Shown here: positions 7,415 to 14,319 of the stretch, piece by piece | Position numbering within the stretch: the stretch's first letter is position 1 | Layout of the letters: every line of letters begins with the position of its first letter | Assembly: GCA_934717895.1 (NCBI GenBank) | Contig: CAKUZO010000019.1 | Coordinates: forward strand, 1 to 27,779 | From: an uncultured Candidatus Melainabacteria bacterium | GTDB taxonomy: Bacteria; Cyanobacteriota; Vampirovibrionia; Gastranaerophilales; Gastranaerophilaceae | DNA length: 27,779 bases | Reading direction: 5' to 3' | Made by a program: the position numbers and the translations under genes | Notes under the pieces: model-generated | The model's input: only the letters and a program-made list of their open reading frames with translations | Told to the model about the DNA's origin: nothing | Databases searched by the model: none

Positions 7415-7444
7415 AAAAGCTCTCGATTATTCGAGAGCTTTTTA
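7415..7444 (+). terminator. Intrinsic terminator
   Basis: Perfect 12-bp stem AAAAGCTCTCGA / TCGAGAGCTTTT (7415-7426 with 7431-7442) with loop TTAT, followed by T residues. It ends the winged-helix gene. Confidence 0.9.
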
Positions 7445-7452
7445 GTTACGTT

Positions 7453-7476
7453 GTTGGGCTAGAAAGCCCAACCTAC
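7453..7476. repeat. 24-bp dispersed palindrome, copy 1
   Basis: GTTGGGCT-AGAA-AGCCCAAC is a perfect 8-bp hairpin followed by CTAC. A second copy with the same flanks (GTTGGG-N8-CCCRACCTAC) lies inverted at 26929-26952. This resembles short palindromes scattered between genes in many bacterial genomes. Confidence 0.65.
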
Positions 7477-7557
7477 TTAAAAAAGACGATAAGGCGATTG
7501 GACGATATTTCGCTTAGCTGCCTCGCTTCCTAGCCACTTAGCCGCTTTCTCCCCACG

Positions 7558-7620
7558 CACCTGCACTCGTAACACTCACTAATCGTTCGTGAGCGATTAG
7601 CGAACTTAGGAGTGCAGGTG
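7558..7620. repeat. Nested inverted repeats downstream of the chimeric pilin gene
   Basis: An outer perfect 11-bp inverted repeat CACCTGCACTC / GAGTGCAGGTG (7558-7568 with 7610-7620) encloses an inner perfect 7-bp repeat CTAATCG / CGATTAG (7579-7585 with 7594-7600). It lies 11 nt beyond the stop codon of the minus-strand gene and could fold as a cruciform-like two-tier hairpin protecting or ending that transcript, although no T-tract follows. The stretch 7477-7557 between the two repeats has no gene and shows imperfect repetition of CTTAGC/CTAGCC words. Confidence 0.6.
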
Positions 7621-7631
7621 AGGAGGATAAA

Positions 7632-9842
7632 CTACTTCACCTTTGCTTCCAATTTGTCTAAGCGTGCTTTGAATTCCTTGTTCTCTTTTTCTAGTGCATT
7701 GATGCGTTTTTCTTGTGCCTGATATTTAGCGTCAAGTTCTTTTATCGCATTAATCACTGCATAGAACATATCTTCCATACGAATTGTCAAAAATCCATCT
7801 GCACCTTTTTTCACTGCATTAGGAAATACCTTTTGCAAATCCTGTGCGATTACACCGACATGCGGAGTTTTGGTTGTATCTTTTTTGAAAGTATAATTAA
7901 ATACCTTCAACTGACGAATTTTATCAAGTCCAGACTTATTTTCCTTCCCAACATACTTCAAACGACGGTCAGAAGAATGAGTTGTTATAAATTCAAAAGC
8001 ACCGTCATAACCAGCTTTTGCCCTATACTCAGCACCACTTTGATACATAGTAATATTTCCTTTTTTTGTTGTACCTATATATCCTCTCTCCCCAACCCCT
8101 TCACTAAAACCAAAATGTCCGCCTAAAGCAAGATTTTGACCTTGGATATTTGCTCCAAAAAAGCTTGTTTGACCGACTATTAAGTTGCCTGGGATATAAA
8201 CAGTATAATCTTTTGTTCCTAAAACTATTTGATTAATTTTATCTGCCTTTGCCTCTGTTCCGATAGCAACGCTGTTTCCCTTTGCAGAAGCATTATATCC
8301 GATTGCAATAGCACCTCTGTTTGTATGTGGAGTATGATGAGAATCCCCAGGTGTTACAATATCTCCAGGAGTTTGTGCATATTGTCCAATTGCAATACTA
8401 TATGTCCCCTTGGCTTCTACAAATCTTCCGGCTGCGACTGCTCCTTCTGCAGCCTTAGTACACTCTCCAACTGCAACAGCGCCATTAGCTGCTGTTGTTG
8501 ACCCTTTATAGCGTCGACTACCACTATCTACGAAGCTTCCTCCTATTGCTACCCCACCATGTTGCGCTGTTGTTTTATCTCCAATAGCAACAGCATGTTC
8601 TACACGCCAGAGTGCTCTTCCACTGCCAGTGGAACTCGTATCATAGCTATAAGAAGCACTTTCAGCTGATGCTTCTGCCCCTATCGCTATACTTCCATTA
8701 GTAACGTAATAGTTACTATCATAGCCTGGTCTTGGTTCTTCTCCATCATCTACTATAATTTTCGCCTTAGAACCAATCGCAATAGCTCTCGGGCCGGAAT
8801 TAACAATACTGTCCCCAATAGAAATCGCGCCGGCATTCATAGCCTTTGCTTCGCGCCCTATTGCTATACTTGAACTATGCTCTGTTTTTGATAGCCCAAT
8901 TTCTCCTCTGTTTCTTATTGCACCACCATCTGCAATTGCTTTTTTCCCAATTGCAATAGTTCCATCATATTTAGCAGTTGCCGACTTGCCAATAGCAATA
9001 GCAGCAGGAGAACGTAAATTACGAGTATCTTTATTTATATCGTTTTCCACCGAAGGCAAAATTGTAGCACGAGATCCAATTGCAATAGCGCTTTGGTCAT
9101 TATTATAATCTGTTTTATTTGTTTCATCTATTTGTATACTAGCGGAACTACCGATTACAATACCAGCAATAGCATTCGTTTGAGCATAGCTCCCAATTGC
9201 AATAGAGTTCTGACCTGTTGCTTCTGAGCCACCTCCAAAAGCATTGCCTCTTTTTGATTTTGAACCACTCCCGATTGCGATACCGGAACTTGAATTCGCA
9301 GTAGTCCCAATTGCGATACCGGAACCTGAAGTCGCATTAGCCCCGATTGCGACAGCATTTATGTAACCCGCCGACGCTTTTTTACCAATCGCAACTGCCT
9401 CCTGCGCCGCATTTACCTCGTTTCCAATTGCAATTGCAGAAGAACCTAAATCGCCGCCCTCAGCAAACTTACCGAGCAACATTCCTCCGTTTTTAAACCA
9501 CAAACTCCCAACAGCTGTTCCATTGTTTTTAAAACCGATTGAACTATTTGTTCCGTTTGTATTTATTAATAGTTTTGCATTATCTGTGCCAAGAAAACTA
9601 TCTTGACCTATCATAACATGTTGGCTACTACCTAAACCAAACCAAATATTATTTCTCGCACTGGCATTGATACTGGTATCATATTTCCAAGGAGTTGAGT
9701 TATTAGGCTTGCTTCGCGTTGTCATTACAGGCGCCATCGCCGCCAAAACTATACTCAATATCAACATTACAACCATCATTTCAGCCAACGTGAACGCCGA
9801 AAAAAATCCTCCGTTTGAGGCAAAACTATTCTTTTTTTTCAT
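7632..9842 (-). CDS. Chimeric surface protein: prepilin leader, YadA-like head repeats, S74 chaperone domain
   Basis: A 736-residue protein. Residues 1-16 are a basic/polar leader, and 17-40 (FTLAEMMVVMLILSIVLAAM) are a class III (type IV pilin) signal with Glu5; the residue before the cleavage site is Ala16 instead of Gly. Residues 135-542 contain about 22 AIG-type units spaced 12-14 residues apart with some longer insertions, the hallmark of YadA-type trimeric adhesin head repeats. Residues 623-700 form a Peptidase_S74 intramolecular chaperone: SSDRRLK gives Ser624, Asp625 and Lys629 at the spacing used for self-cleavage in endosialidases, followed by GVIAQDLQKVFP. The last 37 residues are a coiled coil. 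Predicted to be a trimeric adhesin or fibre presented by a type IV/II filament system. AGGA lies 8 nt before the ATG. It is monocistronic. Confidence 0.9.
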   Translation of the reverse strand: MKKKNSFASNGGFFSAFTLAEMMVVMLILSIVLAAMAPVMTTRSKPNNSTPWKYDTSINASARNNIWFGLGSSQHVMIGQDSFLGTDNAKLLINTNGTNSSIGFKNNGTAVGSLWFKNGGMLLGKFAEGGDLGSSAIAIGNEVNAAQEAVAIGKKASAGYINAVAIGANATSGSGIAIGTTANSSSGIAIGSGSKSKRGNAFGGGSEATGQNSIAIGSYAQTNAIAGIVIGSSASIQIDETNKTDYNNDQSAIAIGSRATILPSVENDINKDTRNLRSPAAIAIGKSATAKYDGTIAIGKKAIADGGAIRNRGEIGLSKTEHSSSIAIGREAKAMNAGAISIGDSIVNSGPRAIAIGSKAKIIVDDGEEPRPGYDSNYYVTNGSIAIGAEASAESASYSYDTSSTGSGRALWRVEHAVAIGDKTTAQHGGVAIGGSFVDSGSRRYKGSTTAANGAVAVGECTKAAEGAVAAGRFVEAKGTYSIAIGQYAQTPGDIVTPGDSHHTPHTNRGAIAIGYNASAKGNSVAIGTEAKADKINQIVLGTKDYTVYIPGNLIVGQTSFFGANIQGQNLALGGHFGFSEGVGERGYIGTTKKGNITMYQSGAEYRAKAGYDGAFEFITTHSSDRRLKYVGKENKSGLDKIRQLKVFNYTFKKDTTKTPHVGVIAQDLQKVFPNAVKKGADGFLTIRMEDMFYAVINAIKELDAKYQAQEKRINALEKENKEFKARLDKLEAKVK

Positions 9843-9880
9843 ACATTATTCCTATATATTTATACTCAATATCTTACTCT

Positions 9881-9908
9881 ATTATAAACTATTTTTCTGA
9901 TTTTACAA
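9881..9908 (-). promoter_or_regulatory. Promoter of the chimeric pilin gene
   Basis: On the minus strand TTGTAA (9908-9903) and TATAAT (9886-9881) are separated by 16 nt, with the start codon about 38 nt downstream and AGGA in between. Confidence 0.65.
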
Positions 9909-9933
9909 GCCCCTTATATTATTTTTGCATTTC

Positions 9934-9965
9934 AAAAAAAAAAAAAAAGATGGCCTCGCCATCTT
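9934..9965 (-). terminator. Intrinsic terminator of the 86-residue protein gene
   Basis: On the minus strand the stem AAGATGGC / GCCATCTT with a 3-nt loop (9947-9965) runs into 15 consecutive T residues (9948-9934). It is positioned about 60 nt after the stop codon at 10025. Confidence 0.9.
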
Positions 9966-10024
9966 CTTTATTCCTTATCCTTTTTCCTTTTTAAAACTAT
10001 TCCTTTTTCCTAATATCCTATTGA

Positions 10025-10285
10025 TTATCTAACGACTTGCGATACAAAGTTTACGGCATCAAAGAACGAATCTCTTACAAACTCTTTCGCCAATGTTGTA
10101 ATCGGCCTGTTCTCAATGCAATCAAATACATAATATATCGGGTCTTTTGAATTGTTAAAACGCATTCTTTTATCGTTTTTTCCAATGAATGTATAATCTT
10201 CAAGATTTTCACTTGATACGTCTTTCGGATTAACTTTCTTTGGGTTTTTACTTCTAACTAATGTTCCAAATTTTGTACTAGCCAT
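10025..10285 (-). CDS. Hypothetical protein (86 aa)
   Basis: ATG at 10285 has an AAAGAGAG-type purine-rich ribosome-binding stretch upstream. The protein begins with a basic segment (KFGTLVRSKNPKKVNPKD) followed by a mixed alpha/beta region (DPIYYVFDCIENRPITTLAK) and ends FDAVNFVSQVVR. No signal peptide, membrane helix or known motif is visible. The transcript is bounded downstream by a strong terminator and upstream by the terminator of the 545-residue gene, so it is expressed on its own. I cannot suggest a function. Confidence 0.65.
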   Translation of the reverse strand: MASTKFGTLVRSKNPKKVNPKDVSSENLEDYTFIGKNDKRMRFNNSKDPIYYVFDCIENRPITTLAKEFVRDSFFDAVNFVSQVVR

Positions 10286-10430
10286 TTCTTTTCTCTCTCT
10301 TTAAATCTTACATATATATAAAGTATTGAACAGTAAAAAAATTGCCTTTTTTAATTTCATTATGTAAAGATTTCGTTACAATTTAAAAATGAATAATTTT
10401 TTATTCGCTTTTTAGCAAGACTACACAAGC

Positions 10431-10468
10431 AAAAAGGCTCAAATAATAAACATATTATCATTTGAGCC
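10431..10468 (-). terminator. Intrinsic terminator of the 545-residue protein gene
   Basis: On the minus strand GGCTCAAAT pairs with ATTTGAGCC (10436-10468, with an A/T-rich upper stem and loop), followed by five T residues (10435-10431). It lies about 40 nt after the stop at 10509. Confidence 0.85.
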
Positions 10469-10508
10469 ACAAAATATATTATAATCTTTTATTTTGATAT
10501 TTTAAGTA

Positions 10509-12146
10509 TTATGAAAAGGCTTTGAACGAACGTTCTACGTTTTTATCAATTACGTTCTTCAAGGACTCATATTCTGTTTGAAGAGCATTATGTTGAGTAT
10601 CAAGTTTTTTCAAATCTTGATCATATTTTTTATCCTTATTTTCGATTTCTGTTGTTGCGTTCTTGTATTTAACCTCAGCACGAGCGATTGCAGCATCATC
10701 TTGTACAGAAACGATATCAGAAGCATTTGTATATGGTTTTTGAATCCAATAAAACCCTTCTGCTGTGTATTCTGCCGTTTTACTACTGTCTTCTGACGGA
10801 TTGAAGTATGAAGCTTGACTAAGTGTTACAATCCCGTTTTTCAATGCGAATTCTAACCAGTCAGTACTTGTCAAAAGTTCATCTTCAATAACTTTATAGT
10901 TTTGAGCAGATGAATTCTTGTCGTTGTTATCGATACCATAAATCGTTTCTCCATTAGAATTTGTGGTTGATTTGATTTTGTTAGCAGATTCTGAACCGTT
11001 CATCATATACCATAAGTTTACATACCATTGACCTTTGTCCTTGTCAGTAACATACAAATTAAACTCAGGTTTCGTCGGTTCTTCCGGCATTTTAGTATCT
11101 GGCTTGACCGGTTCATCCAATGCAACTTTTTGCATATCACCTTCTGTGAAGTTAATAAGCATAGTTTTCATAGAATCATTATTTACTCCAAGAGTACCTT
11201 TGTTTTGTATTATATAATACATGTCAATAGCTTTTTCTTTAAGAGTTTTTAATTCATAAGTAGTTGCTCCATCTTTTTCTACTAATTTGTAGTCACCCAT
11301 TAATTTTTCAAGCTCAGTAGGTGTTTTGCCTGCATCTACTTTGGTTTTTAGTGAGTCTTCATCTCCATTGCATTTTTGAGTTTCAAGCCTTTGAGAAATT
11401 GTTGCAAATGTTGCTTTTTGCTCATCTGATAATTGGTTATAAGTTCCGCCTTTATTGCCATTTGTTTTAAGCTCAGCTCCTGTTGTTGTTTTGTAAGTTT
11501 CAGTGCTTAATGTTTTACCATCAAAATCAATAAGTAGATTTAGCAAGTGTAAGTAACAATCTGCATTGCCTTTCAATGCTGCGTCATAACAGTAGCCTGT
11601 TGAAGATATCGGTTTATCTTTTGTTCCGACGATACTTGAAAATTGTTCATATAAACTCGGTTCTTTAATGGCTTTATCATATTTTTCTTTATCGTCATTA
11701 TATTTTTTTATTTTGGCATCATATTCAGCTTTATCAATGGTATATTGAGCTTTATCAGCTTTATACTTTTCCAATTCAGAATTATCTACCAAACCGTATT
11801 TACTCAAAAATTCTGACAAGTTAGCAGACTTCTCAAAATTTGCAGCGTCAGTGGCAGATACAAGATTTTGTCCTGATGCGTTTTGGATTGAATATTGATT
11901 TTTTAGCGGTTCATAAGAGTACAACAATGCCGGAGTTAAGTTGTAAGATGTGCTTTCCCCGTTATCATTGTAGTATCTGAAAGTCAATTTCTCGGAATTC
12001 AATGCATTCATGTACTCTTGGCTTGCTTTTGATGATTTTTCAGCAAGTCTTAATTTTGAGTTTGTTATGGTTTGAGAGCGAAGTTCATTATCGGTCAATC
12101 TTGCCGTAATGCTTAATAATCTCGCTTGTGATGCTGACATTCCCAT
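10509..12146 (-). CDS. Large hypothetical protein with conserved-looking terminal helices (545 aa)
   Basis: No signal peptide and no membrane helix. The N-terminus (MGMSASQARLLSITARLTDN, then ELRSQTITNSKLRLAEKSSK) and the C-terminus (LDTQHNALQTEYESLKNVID, then KNVERSFKAFS) are long amphipathic helices flanking a polar central region. Residues 121-160 (KADKAQYTIDKAEYDAKIKK...) and the last 65 residues are probable coiled coils. The centre contains four Cys (YCYDAALKGNADCYL has two close together) and aromatic-rich patches (KGQWYVNLWYMMNG). Helical termini around a variable centre recall self-assembling exported proteins such as flagellar-axial proteins, but I see no family signature and do not assign one. 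ATG at 12146 has AAAGGA 14 nt upstream; ATG at 12140 is an alternative start. Confidence 0.75.
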   Translation of the reverse strand: MGMSASQARLLSITARLTDNELRSQTITNSKLRLAEKSSKASQEYMNALNSEKLTFRYYNDNGESTSYNLTPALLYSYEPLKNQYSIQNASGQNLVSATDAANFEKSANLSEFLSKYGLVDNSELEKYKADKAQYTIDKAEYDAKIKKYNDDKEKYDKAIKEPSLYEQFSSIVGTKDKPISSTGYCYDAALKGNADCYLHLLNLLIDFDGKTLSTETYKTTTGAELKTNGNKGGTYNQLSDEQKATFATISQRLETQKCNGDEDSLKTKVDAGKTPTELEKLMGDYKLVEKDGATTYELKTLKEKAIDMYYIIQNKGTLGVNNDSMKTMLINFTEGDMQKVALDEPVKPDTKMPEEPTKPEFNLYVTDKDKGQWYVNLWYMMNGSESANKIKSTTNSNGETIYGIDNNDKNSSAQNYKVIEDELLTSTDWLEFALKNGIVTLSQASYFNPSEDSSKTAEYTAEGFYWIQKPYTNASDIVSVQDDAAIARAEVKYKNATTEIENKDKKYDQDLKKLDTQHNALQTEYESLKNVIDKNVERSFKAFS

Positions 12147-12190
12147 AATTAGTACATTATTCCTTTCTATTTTGTAATACGGCAGAAAGC

Positions 12191-12236
12191 TTGATTTCCT
12201 TTAATCAAAACCAAACTTTGTTACGAAATGTAACAA
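12191..12236. other. Two short inverted repeats in the leader of the 545-residue protein gene
   Basis: TTGATT-N6-AATCAA (12191-12208) and TTGTTAC-GAAAT-GTAACAA (12218-12236) are perfect arms within the 90 nt upstream of the minus-strand start. Either could be an operator or a leader hairpin. No clear promoter hexamer pair for this gene was found beside them. Confidence 0.4.
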
Positions 12237-12320
12237 GACTATTGGTGTTTAATTATAATGTCCTACGCTGACAGCGCGAACTATTTCGTAATGAATTGTA
12301 AAAAATCCCCACCCATACAC

Positions 12321-12350
12321 TTGACAATTGAATAGTTGTTCAATTATAAT
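12321..12350 (+). promoter_or_regulatory. Metal-responsive promoter/operator of the efflux ATPase
   Basis: TTGACA (12321-12326) and TATAAT (12345-12350), both perfect consensus, are separated by 18 nt. The spacer itself is the palindrome ATTGAA-TAGTTG-TTCAAT, the size and placement of an ArsR/SmtB-family operator. Its reverse complement matches 17 of 18 bases of the arsR promoter spacer at 17071-17088. Repressor binding here would block RNA polymerase; metal would release it. Confidence 0.85.
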
Positions 12351-12384
12351 ACTATTGTAAGATACTTTAATTAAGGAGAATTCT

Positions 12385-14274
12385 ATGTGCGAACACGGAA
12401 ACGTTCACGACCATGAGCAAGACCACGAGCAAGAGCAGGAAAAATCTCCGCTACCAAAGCTTGTTGCATCAATTCTAATCTTGGTTTTAGGCTTTTGTGT
12501 CCCTGATATTTCTTGGTTAAAACCGGCAATTTTTCTCGTTGCATATTTAATTATCGGCGGCGAAGTTTTGTTGAAAGCGTTTAAAAATCTTTTGAAAAAA
12601 GATGTGTTTGATGAAAACTTTCTTATGGGAATTGCGACTCTCGGCGCATTAGCCGTCGGCGAATACCCCGAAGCCGTAATGGTTATGGTTTTATATCAAA
12701 TTGGCGAAATGTTTGAGGATATGGCGGTTGAAAAATCTAAGCAGTCGATATCTTCATTAATGAATTTACGCCCCGATTACGCAAATGTCAAACTTGGTGA
12801 CGACTTAGTCAAAAATTCTCCGGAAGATGTTAAAATCGGGGATATTATTGTTGTAAAAACAGGTGAAAAAATTCCACTTGATGGCGAAATTATTGACGGC
12901 GAGGCGTCGGTTGATGTTTCAGCTCTAACAGGAGAAAGTATTCCAAAATCTTTGAAAATAGGCGATACTGCACTAAGTGGCGGAATTAACACAAACGGAG
13001 TTTTGACAATTCGTGTTGAAAAAGAGTTTGGTGATTCTACTGTTTCAAAAATTCTTGAATTAGTTGAAAATGCCGCATCGAAAAAGCCAAAAACCGCAAA
13101 CTTTATTACAAAATTTGCAAAATATTATACCCCTGCGGTTGTTGTCGGTGCTTTGGTTTTGACAATTTTGCCACCATTGTTGGTAAACGGTGCAAGTTTC
13201 GTTGTCTGGTTCAAAAGAGCATTGACGTTTCTTGTAATCTCTTGTCCTTGCGCGCTTGTAATATCAGTGCCGTTGAGCTTTTTTGCCGGAATTGGCAGAG
13301 CCTCAAAATCAGGTATTTTAGTTAAAGGCGCTTGCTATCTTGAAGCTTTGGCAAAACCGTTTGCGGTTGTTTTTGACAAAACAGGGACTTTGACAAAGGG
13401 TACATTCTCTGTCACAAATGTAAACGTTGCAGAAGGTGTCGAAAAACAAGAGTTGTTGCGACTTGCGGCGTTTGCGGAAAACTATTCAAATCACCCGATT
13501 GCACAATCTTTAAAAGTTGCGTATGGAAAAGTAATTGAGTCTGATAGAATTTCTGATGTTGTTGAGGTTGCCGGAAACGGCGTCAAAGCAACGGTCGATG
13601 GAGCTGAGATACTTGTCGGTAATAACAAATTAATGGAAAAATATTCAATAAGTTATGACAAAGTTTTGGCGAACGGCTCAATTGTTTATGTTGCAAAAAA
13701 TGGCAAATTTATTGGCTCAATTGTGATTTCTGATGAGCTCAAACCTGATTCTGAACTTGCAATTAAAGAATTAAACAGTCAGGTCAAAGAAACTGTTATG
13801 CTAACAGGTGATGTCAAAACTTCTGCTGAATTTATTGCCCAAAAGCTTGGTATCAGAAAATTTTATTCAGATCTTTTGCCGGTGCAAAAGGTTGAAAAAC
13901 TTGAAGAGATTATGGCTTACAAAAACGGAAGCGTAATTTTTGCAGGTGACGGAATTAACGATGCACCTGTTTTGACTCGTGCAGATGTAGGCATTGCAAT
14001 GGGCGGGCTCGGTTCTGACGCTGCAATTGAGGCTGCTGATGTTGTGATTATGGACGACAATATTTTAAAAATTTCAGAAATAATAAAAATCGCGAAAAAG
14101 ACAATGTTCATCGTAAAAGAAAACATTATTTTTGCAATCGGCGTAAAGCTTCTATTCTTAATCCTTGGCGGAATGGGTTTAATCTCTATGTGGGGTGCTG
14201 TTTTTGCAGATGTCGGCGTAACCCTGATTGCGATTTTGAATGCACTTCGAATTTTTTCGGTAAAAAAGGCTTAA
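12385..14274 (+). CDS. zntA: P1B-2-type Zn(II)/Cd(II)/Pb(II) efflux ATPase
   Basis: A 629-residue P-type ATPase with AAGGAG 6 nt before ATG. Motifs: TGES (182-185, actuator), CPC (287-289, membrane metal site), DKTGT (331-335, phosphorylated Asp331), HP (370-371, nucleotide domain), GDGINDAP (521-528). Lys588 in the seventh membrane helix and Asp609-Val-Gly in the eighth are the P1B-2 signatures for zinc, cadmium or lead rather than copper. The usual N-terminal HMA domain is missing; instead the first 20 residues are rich in His, Glu and one Cys (Cys2, His4, His8, His10, His14). It exports metal from the cytoplasm. Control by the SmtB-type regulator at 16708-17058 is supported by a shared operator. 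Symbol is by family; cadA is equally used. Confidence 0.93.
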   Translation: MCEHGNVHDHEQDHEQEQEKSPLPKLVASILILVLGFCVPDISWLKPAIFLVAYLIIGGEVLLKAFKNLLKKDVFDENFLMGIATLGALAVGEYPEAVMVMVLYQIGEMFEDMAVEKSKQSISSLMNLRPDYANVKLGDDLVKNSPEDVKIGDIIVVKTGEKIPLDGEIIDGEASVDVSALTGESIPKSLKIGDTALSGGINTNGVLTIRVEKEFGDSTVSKILELVENAASKKPKTANFITKFAKYYTPAVVVGALVLTILPPLLVNGASFVVWFKRALTFLVISCPCALVISVPLSFFAGIGRASKSGILVKGACYLEALAKPFAVVFDKTGTLTKGTFSVTNVNVAEGVEKQELLRLAAFAENYSNHPIAQSLKVAYGKVIESDRISDVVEVAGNGVKATVDGAEILVGNNKLMEKYSISYDKVLANGSIVYVAKNGKFIGSIVISDELKPDSELAIKELNSQVKETVMLTGDVKTSAEFIAQKLGIRKFYSDLLPVQKVEKLEEIMAYKNGSVIFAGDGINDAPVLTRADVGIAMGGLGSDAAIEAADVVIMDDNILKISEIIKIAKKTMFIVKENIIFAIGVKLLFLILGGMGLISMWGAVFADVGVTLIAILNALRIFSVKKA

Positions 14275-14319
14275 TAAAAGCTTAAATCCCATATTGTTTA
14301 TATTAAAATCTTAGTATAA

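Noticed and set aside
9155..9358. Minus-strand frame with repeated VPVSQ-type segments
   Set aside because: It is an alternate frame of the head-repeat DNA; its periodicity simply mirrors the AIG repeats of the real gene.
8130..9440. Periodic DNA that could look like a CRISPR or satellite array
   Set aside because: The repeats are degenerate, vary in spacing, and are explained by AIG-type amino-acid repeats in an uninterrupted reading frame.
12254..12320. Possible small RNA starting from TATAAT at 12254-12259
   Set aside because: No -35 box at proper distance, only a 4-bp hairpin (CGCT-GAC-AGCG) and no terminator were seen.
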